Source of the DNA: JANOXC01 sp031418215
GTDB lineage: Bacteria > Bacteroidota > Bacteroidia > AKYH767-A > OLB10
Length of the DNA: 64,000 nucleotides
Assembly (NCBI GenBank): GCA_031418215.1
Contig: JANOXC010000070.1
Span: 1 to 64,000 of the forward strand
Direction: 5' to 3'
The notes below the pieces were generated by a model. It was not told the DNA's origin and did not search any database. It worked only from the letters and a program-made list of their open reading frames with translations. A program made the translations under genes and the position numbers. Shown here piece after piece: positions 16,324-25,524 of the stretch (its first letter is position 1; each line of letters starts with the position of its first letter).

Positions 16324-17781
16324 ATGAATATGCTGCAACAGGTTGTCCTTGGCCTAAACAAGGAGCAGATCCGCTTTTTTAAGTTGTATTCAGGCAGGAT
16401 TACAAGAGCTGATGACAGGAAAGATATTGTTTTATTGGACTACATCAGAAAAGCGGGTAAGGAGTATGACGATCAAATGGCATTTGATAAACTCTACAAA
16501 GGAGCTGACAGGAATGCTTTCTACCGTTTAAAGAACAGGTTGCTGAATGATTTAAGCAAGAGCCTGAGCATACAGCATTTTGAAGACAGCGACTTTATAT
16601 ATACCTGTCATATGCTGGCATTGTTCAAATATTTTTCTACCCGTAACTCATGGAAGGAGGCACACTTCTACCTCAAGAAAGCTGAAGCAGGTGCGAAGGC
16701 CATTGAAAGCTATGAATTACTTGATATAATTTATGGTGAATACATCAGGTTATCGCATGAATCGCTACATATCAATCCTGAGTTATATATAGAAAGGAGA
16801 AGTGAAAATCAAAAACAGTTAACACATTTGCGTTCTATTGATGATTTACTGGCAGCAGTAACTTATCGTTTAAAAGTGACGCAGAATTTGTCGGCAGGAA
16901 AAAGCCCCTTGTTGGATCTATTAAAGAAATCCATTGATGACTTTGTGAAAGATAAGGACTTGCGTAAAAGTCCAACGCTGCGTTTTCGTTTATATAAAGC
17001 AGTAAGCCAGCTGCTCTTGCAACGGCACGATTACATTGCCTTGGAAGAATACCTTTTAACAGTGCACGAAGAATTTGAAAAAGATCATTTATTTGATAAG
17101 AACAACCACGATACGAAGCTGCAAATGTTGACGTACATCGTGAATACATTATTTAAAAACAACAAGCTAAAACAATCATTGGTGTATGCTGAAAAACTAA
17201 AATCAGCAATGGAAGAATACCATCATCTGTTATATGATAAATATATATTCTTCTATTACAATTCACTGGTGATAAATTATTCGCAGTTGAATCCCGCTAA
17301 GGCTATTGAAATCCTGGAAGACTTAAAAGACAATGAAAAAATAAAATCGAATTCTTTCTATCATTTATTTGTTTACCTCAATTTAGCCGTTGTGCAGTTC
17401 ACACAGCAGTTTTATAAAGAGGCTGCGCGACATTTAACAAAGTTATATCTCCTGGATGGTTTTAAAACAGCAGAGCGGACGTTGAAATTAAAAATTGTAA
17501 TTGCAGAACTCATCATCCGTTATCAGTTGGGTGATTTTGACGTTTTAAACTACAAATTGGCGCAAGTACGCAAGGAATTTAAGGATTTAATAGCGCGGGA
17601 AGACTTCCTGAATGAGAAAGAAATACTGGACCTGGTAAAGCTTATGGTACAAACGCCTATTTTAAGGAAAAACAAAATACTTGTTGCCAGAATTAAGAAG
17701 TTTATAGAGAAGGAAGGCGATAAGTGCACAGGAGATACAGAAGTCATTAATTACCGAAACTGGCTATCCGGATTGCTATAA
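16324..17781 (+). CDS. Alpha-helical repeat (TPR-like) protein of unknown function
   Basis: 485 residues, cytoplasmic by sequence (no signal peptide, no membrane span). It is almost entirely helical, with many Tyr, Leu and Lys residues in paired-helix spacing like degenerate tetratricopeptide repeats. An N-terminal segment resembles a small helical domain (LNKEQIRFFKLYSGRI, then DRNAFYRLKNRLL). Proteins of this kind are common in Bacteroidota and usually annotated as hypothetical. ATG at 16324 is taken; another at 16330 is equally possible. The gene is followed by the PKD protein gene on the same strand after 99 bases, with a separate promoter. Confidence 0.7.
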   Translation: MNMLQQVVLGLNKEQIRFFKLYSGRITRADDRKDIVLLDYIRKAGKEYDDQMAFDKLYKGADRNAFYRLKNRLLNDLSKSLSIQHFEDSDFIYTCHMLALFKYFSTRNSWKEAHFYLKKAEAGAKAIESYELLDIIYGEYIRLSHESLHINPELYIERRSENQKQLTHLRSIDDLLAAVTYRLKVTQNLSAGKSPLLDLLKKSIDDFVKDKDLRKSPTLRFRLYKAVSQLLLQRHDYIALEEYLLTVHEEFEKDHLFDKNNHDTKLQMLTYIVNTLFKNNKLKQSLVYAEKLKSAMEEYHHLLYDKYIFFYYNSLVINYSQLNPAKAIEILEDLKDNEKIKSNSFYHLFVYLNLAVVQFTQQFYKEAARHLTKLYLLDGFKTAERTLKLKIVIAELIIRYQLGDFDVLNYKLAQVRKEFKDLIAREDFLNEKEILDLVKLMVQTPILRKNKILVARIKKFIEKEGDKCTGDTEVINYRNWLSGLL

Positions 17782-17843
17782 AAATAAGTTTTGGGTGCGT
17801 AAGAATAATAAATACTCTTTACAGGAGGATCGCAACTTGCACT

Positions 17844-17851
17844 TAACTTTG
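17844..17851 (+). promoter_or_regulatory. Probable -7 box for the PKD protein gene
   Basis: TAACTTTG matches TAnnTTTG exactly, 29 bases before the ATG at 17881. The -33 TTG is not evident at the right spacing. Confidence 0.42.
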
Positions 17852-17880
17852 AACCGTTAAACACTCAAAACCTATTTAAT

Positions 17881-19968
17881 ATGAAAACATGGCTACTTAG
17901 AATACTGATGATTGCAAGCGTTGCCTTGCATACTTCAGCTAATGCACAACCTGTGAACTGTCAGGCATCATTTATTGCAACGCCTGATTCTTCGGGATAC
18001 CACTTTCAATTCACGAATACTTCCGCAGGAAGTTATACCAATATGCAATGGACTTTTGGCGACGGTACAGCATCAACACTGCACAATCCTGGTCACTCCT
18101 ATAATATGAGTGGTTTGGTGTCTTGCTGTTTGACAATATGGGACAGCTTAGGAACTTGTCAATCGATGACCTGCGATACGCTTTTGGTTGGCAACCCCAT
18201 TGGCGGGGGCTGTTCGGCATCATTTGGTTATCAGCATACGGGGTCAGTCTTTTATTTTTATGGGAATGTAAACATCCCTAACTCAAGCAATACTTTTGCC
18301 TGGGATTTTGGCGATGGAACAATAGGCACCGGCCAGTATCCGACACACACTTATAGTCAACCCGGCAACTACACTGTTTGTTTAGTAGCTACCAATCCAA
18401 CAATTGGCTGCACTGTTACTTATTGTCATCCTGTTACAGTTGCTCCTCCACCTGCATGTTCTGCTGCATTTACGTTTAGTAATTTGAATGGCGCTGTGAA
18501 TGCAATGACATTTACCAGCCAATATGTTTCCAATACTGCAACTTACTCCTGGACATTTGGTGATGGAACTGTGGGTAGTGGTCATTCTATTTCACATCCC
18601 TATCAAACAGCAGGCGCATATAGTGTATGTCTTACCGTGAGCGATGGAGCAAATAATTGTGTGGCTACGTATTGTGATTCCGTATTGATTGTAAACAACA
18701 CTTCCTGTCAGGCCGCCTTTATATATAGTGTTGCTCCAGGCTTACTTAGTGTAGTTAGTTTTACCAATATTTCAACAGGGAACATCAATCAATGGTATTG
18801 GTCATTCGGTGACGGTGATTCTTCAGGCCTGCAAAACCCTGTTCACACCTATGCACAGCCGGGAACATATCAAGTATGCCTCAATGTAGTAAACGGGAAT
18901 CCTGTTTGTGGTTCCGGAATTTGTCACTATGTTACCATATCAGCGGTAAGCAGTCAATGCAATGCATTTTTTGGTTACCAATCCAATGGCAATACGTTTC
19001 ATTTCGCGAATAACAATTCCGGATACAGCCATAGCTGGAGTTTTGGTGACGGCACTTATGCTTTCAATGCAAATCCTTCACATACTTATGGCGCAGCAGG
19101 AGTTTACCAGGTTTGTCATACCGTTTATGATTCTATGCAGTCGTGTTCTGATACTTATTGTGATACAATCATTATTAATTCCGGTGGTTCTTGTACATTA
19201 TCCTTTACTTATACCGTTGACTCTACTGGTCATTTCTTTGCTTTTACTAATACCTCTGCAAGTGTGCTTGGAAATTTGGTATGGAGCTTTGGCGATGGCA
19301 CTGCTGCATATACCAGCAATCCCAATCACCATTATAATTCTCCGGGAGCATACATTGTATGTATCTCAGCAGTTAATCCTGCAACAGGAAATATATTGTG
19401 TTCTACTTGTCAAACAATTATTGTTGGCAGCTCTGCAACCTGTGCTCCTGTATTTTATTCCTTCCCTGACTCTAATGCTGTTGGAAACGGAAATGTGAAT
19501 TTTGGTATTTACAGTCCGTGTGCCAATACTCAGTTTGTATGGGACTTTGGCGATGGCAATAACGGAAGCGGACCACATCCATCACATCAATACACTGATA
19601 GCGGCTGGTATTACGTTTGCGTAACCGCATTTACATCATCAGGAAACTACACAGTTTGTGATAGCGTTTATGCATTCCGTTTAAGCACTGCCATTACTGA
19701 AAATGAAGCATCGGTTGGCTTGCTTATTTATCCGAATCCATTAGCCGGAACAGGCAATGCCAGATTTACATTGGCCGCCAGTGCTAAGGTAAAAGCAATA
19801 TTGTTTGATATGCAGGGACGCAAAAACGCTGTTTTAGTTGATGAAATGCTTTCTGCCGGAACACATACTATTGATGTTAATACTGATGGATTGCAAAGTG
19901 GAATTTACCTTTTGCAGTTAAACATCAATGATGTAATTATTCACCAGCGAATTTCAGTTGTGAATTGA
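17881..19968 (+). CDS. Seven-PKD-repeat T9SS surface protein
   Basis: 695 residues. Signal peptide with AQ cleavage site near residue 23. Seven PKD domains of about 80 residues follow, each with the W(T/S/D)FGDG core and a closing HxYxxxGxY strand (for example WTFGDGTAST, WDFGDGTIGT, WSFGDGDSSG, WDFGDGNNGS). Each carries conserved cysteines near its ends (TVCLV, CxxTYC), suggesting disulfides. A T9SS type A C-terminal domain occupies about residues 612-695 (LLIYPNPLAGTGNARFTL, SGIYLLQLNINDV). Likely a cell-surface or secreted adhesin-type protein. A strong terminator follows the gene. Confidence 0.88.
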   Translation: MKTWLLRILMIASVALHTSANAQPVNCQASFIATPDSSGYHFQFTNTSAGSYTNMQWTFGDGTASTLHNPGHSYNMSGLVSCCLTIWDSLGTCQSMTCDTLLVGNPIGGGCSASFGYQHTGSVFYFYGNVNIPNSSNTFAWDFGDGTIGTGQYPTHTYSQPGNYTVCLVATNPTIGCTVTYCHPVTVAPPPACSAAFTFSNLNGAVNAMTFTSQYVSNTATYSWTFGDGTVGSGHSISHPYQTAGAYSVCLTVSDGANNCVATYCDSVLIVNNTSCQAAFIYSVAPGLLSVVSFTNISTGNINQWYWSFGDGDSSGLQNPVHTYAQPGTYQVCLNVVNGNPVCGSGICHYVTISAVSSQCNAFFGYQSNGNTFHFANNNSGYSHSWSFGDGTYAFNANPSHTYGAAGVYQVCHTVYDSMQSCSDTYCDTIIINSGGSCTLSFTYTVDSTGHFFAFTNTSASVLGNLVWSFGDGTAAYTSNPNHHYNSPGAYIVCISAVNPATGNILCSTCQTIIVGSSATCAPVFYSFPDSNAVGNGNVNFGIYSPCANTQFVWDFGDGNNGSGPHPSHQYTDSGWYYVCVTAFTSSGNYTVCDSVYAFRLSTAITENEASVGLLIYPNPLAGTGNARFTLAASAKVKAILFDMQGRKNAVLVDEMLSAGTHTIDVNTDGLQSGIYLLQLNINDVIIHQRISVVN

Positions 19969-19994
19969 TTTGATTTAGTTATCGTTGTATTTTG

Positions 19995-20030
19995 AAAGTC
20001 CCGGCTCACTACCGGGACTTTGTATTTTTT
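19995..20030 (+). terminator. Intrinsic terminator after the PKD protein gene
   Basis: AAAGTCCCGG (19995-20004) and CCGGGACTTT (20012-20021) form a perfect 10-base stem with a 7-base loop, followed by TGTATTTTTT. It also faces the convergent LysE-like gene. Confidence 0.88.
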
Positions 20031-20056
20031 GAAAACCGAATTGTTATATATTTCTC

Positions 20057-20644
20057 CTATATCACTAAATTCCCGAATGAATAAATTGATACTAAAACAT
20101 AAAAAAAGCCAATCAGACGGTTAACAAAATTCAGATTCAAAGAAAAGTAATCCATGACTTTGTTTCCGTAAATCATGTAGATCATCATTATAGTCAATGT
20201 TCCTATTGCATTACAAAGTAAAAAGCCTAAAGATGCATATATATCATTTCCGAAACTAATAATCGGACTTATTAAAATGCCAATGAACAACCAAAAAGGT
20301 ATCTGTTGAGGATTTATCACTACGCTTAACAAGCCCCGCATAATTGTTGCCTTACCTACAGCGGTGCTCCCTTTTTTCCATTCAAAGATCATCCATACAC
20401 CCATTAAGAAAAGTAAGCTAAACGTAACAAACTTTACTGCGTTAAGAAATACATCATTCCCTTTTATTTCATTCAAATAAAGTAAAGTAACAACGCAATA
20501 AAGGGTTTCAAAAAAAAGGATAAGGAACAATATCAAAAACAACAGACTATACCTTCTTGTTCTGTATAATTCCAACACCATAAGGTTGATATTCCCCGGT
20601 AACAAATAACCGTAAAACCCAATCGGGATTCCAATTAAATTCAT
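20057..20644 (-). CDS. LysE/RhtB-like membrane transporter
   Basis: 195 residues with six hydrophobic helices. The pattern matches LysE-type exporters: a Gly-Asn-rich first helix, the MGVWMIFEWKKG end of the third, then GLLSVVINPQQIPFWLFIG in the central loop and fourth helix, corresponding to the N-P-x-x-x-x-F/W region of the family. Such proteins export amino acids or small derivatives. The start overlaps the stop of the ATP-grasp gene by 4 bases, so the two are co-translated, suggesting that it exports the ligase product. The sequence is divergent, so the substrate cannot be named. Confidence 0.72.
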   Translation of the reverse strand: MNLIGIPIGFYGYLLPGNINLMVLELYRTRRYSLLFLILFLILFFETLYCVVTLLYLNEIKGNDVFLNAVKFVTFSLLFLMGVWMIFEWKKGSTAVGKATIMRGLLSVVINPQQIPFWLFIGILISPIISFGNDIYASLGFLLCNAIGTLTIMMIYMIYGNKVMDYFSLNLNFVNRLIGFFYVLVSIYSFGNLVI

Positions 20645-21702
20645 TGTATCAGTACTCCTCTTTTATATTCTTTTTCTTGTTTTTTCAAGTTCCTAAACGT
20701 ATGATAGGACATAAAGGAAAATCCTTCTCTCTTGTTTTGAACAGCCGCATTGTACATGTATTTATAATGCGTCGCTAAAACTTTTTGTGCTTCGTAAAAA
20801 GAAAATCCAGGATCATATATATGAGCCGGCTCAGCACCTGCGCCATTTAACTCAAGAATTGAGATGTTTATTCCCTTTTTCAAGTCATCAATACTGCTAC
20901 AACGTAAATCAAACCTTCCATAATTAAAACCTTTTATCTGTTTACTGATTTTGTCAAAACTATTTAACATCTCTTCATCAATGATATGGTTATAATTCAA
21001 AAACATTGCGCCCAAGACATGATTTCCATATGGGACCAGTACTCGTTCCTGTCCTTTTTCAAGTACATAATCCGGATTCAAACTTTTATCATTCTGTAAT
21101 CTGTTATATTGCAAAAACGAACGGGAATTCTTAAACATCAATTCTCTAATTGTAGAAAAACCATCACCAACAACTGTCAATAGTTTTTTTGATGTAACAG
21201 AAGTTACAGTACCTTTCAAACTATCAGGGTTACGATGATAAAAAACACTGAACTCCAGTGGTGCAGATACATAGTCCTGCAAAAGAAAATCGACAGTAGT
21301 ATTTTTTCTGTATTCCTCAAGTTCAGCTAAGCTGTTTACTCTTTTAACGCCCCATCCCCGTTCTCCCCGGTCAGGCTTTGCTATTACAGGGAACTTTAAT
21401 TGCGCTTCATCCAACTTCATTTTAATTGTATTAATACCGTCTTCGGGCTTTATTAAAATGGTAATTGGAAAATATTTTTGAGGAATCAATTGAAATATTT
21501 TCCATTTGCTTTCAAAAAACATTCCCCCTGTCTCTATTGATGGATTAGCACCGGAAAAAAAGAAAAATGATTTTGCCTTGAATGATAAATAAAGATAATA
21601 AAACCCAACAGGAAAATATACTATCCACATAGGCCAATACTCCCAGTTAAATGCCTTGATATATATTCGTCTGGCCCTGTTGTACATCGCTTCAATAATC
21701 AT
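20641..21702 (-). CDS. ATP-grasp ligase of the D-Ala-D-Ala-ligase type
   Basis: 353 residues. Residues 21-45 are hydrophobic (MWIVYFPVGFYYLYLS), suggesting membrane association. The ATP-grasp core has the ATP-binding KPDRGERGWG at 109-118, LLQDYVSAPLEFSVFY as the central strand pair and the metal-binding ELNGAGAE starting at Glu284 with Asn286. The fold forms an acyl-phosphate and joins a carboxylate to an amine or similar nucleophile. It is translationally coupled to a LysE-like exporter. Substrates cannot be read from sequence. It lies 90 bases below the NRDE gene and may be the seventh gene of a longer operon or have its own promoter. Confidence 0.83.
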   Translation of the reverse strand: MIIEAMYNRARRIYIKAFNWEYWPMWIVYFPVGFYYLYLSFKAKSFFFFSGANPSIETGGMFFESKWKIFQLIPQKYFPITILIKPEDGINTIKMKLDEAQLKFPVIAKPDRGERGWGVKRVNSLAELEEYRKNTTVDFLLQDYVSAPLEFSVFYHRNPDSLKGTVTSVTSKKLLTVVGDGFSTIRELMFKNSRSFLQYNRLQNDKSLNPDYVLEKGQERVLVPYGNHVLGAMFLNYNHIIDEEMLNSFDKISKQIKGFNYGRFDLRCSSIDDLKKGINISILELNGAGAEPAHIYDPGFSFYEAQKVLATHYKYMYNAAVQNKREGFSFMSYHTFRNLKKQEKEYKRGVLIQ

Positions 21703-21792
21703 GATTTTTCCTTTGTCTGCTGTGCTTTGTACTATGAAATCAGAAAATATGTCTGCATAAACTAATTTAATGCAGGATTCCTATTGGATGTT

Positions 21793-22563
21793 TTATTGGT
21801 TCAGACTATTTCGCCCTTTCGTTTCATCTCTATCATGCAATTCACAACCAATAGACATTTCATTTAAATTCATCTCATTACGGTGGTAAGTGTAATTCGA
21901 GATATCATAATAATTCATAACAACAGCATTATTATCTGCAAGTTCGACGAATGTATAGCTCAGTGTTTTTACCTTTTCCGCTCTGTTAATAATATACCCG
22001 TTTATCGCATCGGAAGATGAATTAAAAAAACGAAGTAGGGTAAGCTTAGAAACCGGTGGATTCATGGTGATCCAATTTTGAAATAGTTCATCTCTCGACA
22101 ACTTTGCTTCACTATCATATAATGTTGAAGAAGACCATAAATGTGGAATCGTTTGGTCTACCCTAATCCGGTGTTTATTCAATCCATCCCATACAAGCTG
22201 AAATAAATTTTCATCACTCCAAACAATCAAAGTAAATGGTTCAATTTTCTCTAAATTCATCAGATTCCAGTCCACAACAGGAACTTGAGATGTTAATAGT
22301 TCCGATACAATAAGCCCCCTGCTCTTCCAATAAGAATTTGCTCGTATATGTTTTTCAAAGCCTCCATTTAATAAAATAATAACGTTTCCGAAATCATTTA
22401 CACCGATCCATGTTCCTCCCGCCAGTAAATCCTTAGGCGATAATATTTTCAACTCATCGCCGGTAATTTTGGGGGCTTCGGCGGGTGGTCTTAATGGGCT
22501 TTCATCTCTAAGCGATGCGAAGAAATGTTTCTCGTTACCAGGAATAAAAACTACTGTACACAT
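21793..22563 (-). CDS. NRDE (TANGO2-like) family protein
   Basis: 256 residues. Cys2 after the start Met, the LRDES version of the NRDE motif at 18-22 and GGTWIGVNDFGNVIILLN are the signature of the NRDE/TANGO2 family, an Ntn-hydrolase-like fold in which an N-terminal Cys could be the nucleophile after Met removal. Some members have been linked to heme handling; the general function is unsettled. Minus strand, between DinB and ATP-grasp genes, gaps of 65 and 90 bases. Confidence 0.88.
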   Translation of the reverse strand: MCTVVFIPGNEKHFFASLRDESPLRPPAEAPKITGDELKILSPKDLLAGGTWIGVNDFGNVIILLNGGFEKHIRANSYWKSRGLIVSELLTSQVPVVDWNLMNLEKIEPFTLIVWSDENLFQLVWDGLNKHRIRVDQTIPHLWSSSTLYDSEAKLSRDELFQNWITMNPPVSKLTLLRFFNSSSDAINGYIINRAEKVKTLSYTFVELADNNAVVMNYYDISNYTYHRNEMNLNEMSIGCELHDRDETKGRNSLNQ

Positions 22564-22628
22564 TGAATATATAATTGATTTATTGAAATGAATTTAACAA
22601 CTACTATATGTTTGGCATCAATGAATGG

Positions 22629-23129
22629 TTAATTCGATACATTCATTGCTTCTTTATATTTTATTGTTGAATAAGCCATACCAAAATCAGCAGCAACTAA
22701 ATCATGTTTTATTTCCACCAAAGCCACTTTTATTAATGCCAAATGATGTATTATATGTTCGGTATTGTAAACCACTTCCCTGAAATAACTAGTTGTTACT
22801 GCGGCCTGTTTTGAGCCATCCACTTGATCAACAACCATGGTTATGTTCTTATCAGGCAATATGCAATTCTCTTGAAGTTTCTTAATTAAAGAAAGTGCAA
22901 TTGATCGGTTTTCTTCAATACTAAGGTCCCTGGTTCTGTTTACATAATCTATTTCTCCTAAGCTGTAACCATTGATGGCGCATTGCAAAAGTTCAATGAT
23001 ATGCCTGCTATGGCCGCCAATACTTGAATTGCTTAAGTGCGATATTTTGCATGTGTATTGCGCATCGTCCAGATTGTTCAGCAGATTGAGAAGTAATTCC
23101 AATTGCTGCTTTAATTGAATAAAAATCAT
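22629..23129 (-). CDS. DinB-like four-helix protein
   Basis: 166 residues, all helical. Histidines His40 and His43 (GGHSRHIIE) and the later cluster His125, His128, His129 (NTEHIIHHLALIK) are placed as in the DinB/YfiT metal-binding four-helix bundle, where three His bind zinc or nickel. These proteins are often bacillithiol, mycothiol or glutathione-dependent transferases, but many are uncharacterised. It starts 12 bases after the DM13 lipoprotein gene and precedes the NRDE gene. Confidence 0.8.
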   Translation of the reverse strand: MIFIQLKQQLELLLNLLNNLDDAQYTCKISHLSNSSIGGHSRHIIELLQCAINGYSLGEIDYVNRTRDLSIEENRSIALSLIKKLQENCILPDKNITMVVDQVDGSKQAAVTTSYFREVVYNTEHIIHHLALIKVALVEIKHDLVAADFGMAYSTIKYKEAMNVSN

Positions 23130-23141
23130 CGGATAAATTTT

Positions 23142-23576
23142 TTAATTAATTAATGCTGAACCAAACAAATGATTAAAGTCCACACAATGTATTGATATAT
23201 ATTTATATTGACTAAAATCAGGCATAGCGGGGATATTGTAAACCTGGCTTCCATTGGTAGATTTTAGGCTGCCTAAATCTATGTAATTGACAGGCATTGC
23301 TTCCTTTGAAAGGTATACATGAAGAGCTGGTCCGTTAGTAGTATTAAAGTTTGAAATCTTCAATACAAACGTTGCGTTTAACTCATAAACCTCTGCTTTA
23401 CCGGTAACAGTTCCAAACGGTCCGGAAGTAAAAAGGCCTGAGTACTTTAATACAGCACTGGTATCAACAGTTTCATTAATCACAACAGTTGATGCTTGCT
23501 CTTCCTTTTTACAGGAGTATAAAATTACCAACATTAAAAGAAGTCCTAAAACAAGTTTGTTTTTCATAGTTTGCAT
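23142..23576 (-). CDS. DM13-domain lipoprotein
   Basis: 144 residues from the ATG at 23576, one base after the preceding gene's stop; an ATG three codons further in (23567) is also plausible. The longer frame to 23612 overlaps the upstream gene and was rejected. The N-terminus is a lipoprotein signal with lipobox LYSC. The rest is a DM13 domain: GPFGTVTGKAEVY, HVYLSKEAM, and the C-terminal CVDFNHLFGSALIN with the family's Cys. DM13 domains are thought to act in electron transfer or redox chemistry. Located in a run with YHS, DoxX and an outer-membrane barrel. Confidence 0.85.
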   Translation of the reverse strand: MQTMKNKLVLGLLLMLVILYSCKKEEQASTVVINETVDTSAVLKYSGLFTSGPFGTVTGKAEVYELNATFVLKISNFNTTNGPALHVYLSKEAMPVNYIDLGSLKSTNGSQVYNIPAMPDFSQYKYISIHCVDFNHLFGSALIN

Positions 23577-23577
23577 A

Positions 23578-24510
23578 TTAAAATTTAAATGTGAATTCAG
23601 GCGAAAGAACAAAAGCGCGCGTTAAACCATCCGGCCTCACATCTCTAACAATAAAAGGTGCTCCTCCGGATAAACCGATATCAAATTTTTCGCCAGCCTT
23701 GTATCGGAAAGCAAAGGTGCCATTCAACGTTAACCCTTCCGACCCATCAATTTTAATAGGGCGATTACTGATGTTGCCATCTATGTAAGTGTCTTTACCA
23801 AGATGATAAATACTTAACAGTCCTAAATTTATTTTCATTCTTTCAGACTTTCGAACATCATATCCAACACGAAGCAAAACATCTCCTCTCCGGTCAAAAT
23901 CATTTGTTGAAGGATATTCCAATGCCTCATTTGTATTCCAATAGGCCGGTAAAAAAGTATTTCTATTGGTACCTGTTAACGGCTGTTGAACAGCAGTTGC
24001 TAAAAACCATTTTCCATTTGTAAACGACATCCCTGCTATTAAGTCCACTGTCCCCAAACTGCTTTGGTATTGCATTGGCAATGGCTTATTATCTATTGAT
24101 AAATCACTAAGATTCAAAGGTAATTTTGTGCCTAACAAAAACGATCCTTCCCAATTGTTTTTGGCTTTCTTTGTATAGGTCGTTGAAAGGATTACATCGC
24201 CTAATCCAAAAGCCGTTCCCAAATTTCCGGATGCATAGTTGCTTGTTAATTTAGCTTGTAATGACCAACTCTTATTCAACCGGTTCTCATACTGAAGTGC
24301 AGGCGTTAATACATAAACGCCTTCATCGCCAATACCATTAGCAATTATAAGGCTTAATTGTTGATTTTTCACAGCTATAGAATCTGAAGCCAAAGGCCTT
24401 AGATTACCTGTCGTACAAAAACCGGCATCACTGCATCCCTGCGCATTTCCATCCTGTGTTGAACACAACATAATGAAAATAGAAATGAAACACAATATTT
24501 TACTTTTCAT
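23578..24510 (-). CDS. Outer-membrane beta-barrel protein
   Basis: 310 residues. Signal peptide with cleavage after NAQ near residue 24, then a Cys-rich start (GCSDAGFCTTG), then alternating amphipathic strands typical of a 10- to 14-strand barrel (LTPALQYENRL, WSLQAKLTSNYA, INLGLLSIYHLG) ending with FVLSPEFTFKF, an aromatic C-terminal strand. Similar proteins are annotated as transporters or hypothetical. It overlaps DoxX by 4 bases upstream and abuts the DM13 gene downstream. May be a channel for the substrate of this redox cluster; that is inference. Confidence 0.72.
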   Translation of the reverse strand: MKSKILCFISIFIMLCSTQDGNAQGCSDAGFCTTGNLRPLASDSIAVKNQQLSLIIANGIGDEGVYVLTPALQYENRLNKSWSLQAKLTSNYASGNLGTAFGLGDVILSTTYTKKAKNNWEGSFLLGTKLPLNLSDLSIDNKPLPMQYQSSLGTVDLIAGMSFTNGKWFLATAVQQPLTGTNRNTFLPAYWNTNEALEYPSTNDFDRRGDVLLRVGYDVRKSERMKINLGLLSIYHLGKDTYIDGNISNRPIKIDGSEGLTLNGTFAFRYKAGEKFDIGLSGGAPFIVRDVRPDGLTRAFVLSPEFTFKF

Positions 24511-24911
24511 TTTTTACTTCTACCATATTTGTCATACAACATAAACCAATCCTTTCTATGAAGAATCAATATTAATAAACAAGAAATCAATACAATTATT
24601 GCCAACATAAATAATTGGCCGCCGTCCCCTTTTGATTCAATTCCAATTACAGTTAAATGAGAAAGAATTGCACCTGACATTAAGCCAACGCCAATAAAAG
24701 CTCCAATAAATGCCGTAGTCGGTATTAATAATAATACTCCTGTAATCAATTCAATGAGGCCGGTGCCAATACGTCCCCAAGGCTCTACGCCAAGCTTGGT
24801 AAAGAGCTCCACTGATTCCGGATGGGCCGTAAATTTGAAATATAGTGTTTGCAGAAGTATTAATGCTGCGATGATACGAAGGATCCAGGAAATAAAATTT
24901 TTTATCTGCAT
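24507..24911 (-). CDS. DoxX family membrane protein
   Basis: 134 residues with four transmembrane helices. The first helix IIAALILLQTLYFKFTAHPE and the following LFTKLGVEPWGRIGTGLIEL are typical of DoxX/MauE-like proteins, as is the third helix AFIGAFIGVGLMSGAILSHL. DoxX proteins take part in membrane redox processes such as quinone-linked thiosulfate oxidation or cofactor handling. The start lies 20 bases after the YHS gene; the stop overlaps the barrel gene by 4 bases. Confidence 0.85.
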   Translation of the reverse strand: MQIKNFISWILRIIAALILLQTLYFKFTAHPESVELFTKLGVEPWGRIGTGLIELITGVLLLIPTTAFIGAFIGVGLMSGAILSHLTVIGIESKGDGGQLFMLAIIVLISCLLILILHRKDWFMLYDKYGRSKK

Positions 24912-24931
24912 GATTAAATGTTACAATTATT

Positions 24932-25390
24932 TTAATGATAAATTTTTTGCCAGTTCTTATCGGCATTAGCCTTTAGGGTTGTTTCCTTCTCATTCCATTT
25001 TGTGAGTGTATTATTTACCCAGGTATGATAAAATAAGTAAAGTTTTCCGTTTATTATTTTAAATGTTTCCGGGTCAATCTCCACCTTTTCATTATTGGCA
25101 CCCATAGCATATGCGCACCAGGCGCCATATTGCGGTTCATATTTTTTATAATCAACAATAAATAAATCTTTATTGACTGCACTTGAAAAATAGTATGTTA
25201 CGCCCTCTACTGTAGTTGCATATTTTTTATTCCCTGCCATTGCTTTTTTTTGTGTGAAATAAGCAACAGGATCGTAACCTTGAATCGCAACACCTTGTTC
25301 CAAATTAAAATGCTTGGTTCTTAAATTGGGCTGCGCATGGCCTTGATTTATTGTAATGATAATGATTAGCAAAGTGAATACTGTTTTCAT
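24932..25390 (-). CDS. Exported YHS-domain protein
   Basis: 152 residues. Signal peptide with AQ cleavage near residue 20, then GYDPVAYF at 38-45 and the YHS core KKYATTVEGVTYYFSSAVNK, ending QYGAWCAYAMG with Cys92. YHS domains bind metal, probably copper or iron. Periplasmic YHS proteins of this type are often beside redox genes. It is the first gene of the minus-strand run and lies 134 bases below the AraC regulator; no clear -7 box was found in that gap, so the run may be read from the regulator's promoter. Confidence 0.87.
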   Translation of the reverse strand: MKTVFTLLIIIITINQGHAQPNLRTKHFNLEQGVAIQGYDPVAYFTQKKAMAGNKKYATTVEGVTYYFSSAVNKDLFIVDYKKYEPQYGAWCAYAMGANNEKVEIDPETFKIINGKLYLFYHTWVNNTLTKWNEKETTLKANADKNWQKIYH

Positions 25391-25524
25391 CGTTGTCCGA
25401 ATTATGGTTTATTTGCGGCCTATCCCGGACTTCCACATTAGTATAGGCAGCCGAATTTAATTGATAACGCAAAAATGCTACTATCAATGCGAACAATCGA
25501 TATACATAATTCCCGAAGAGTTGT

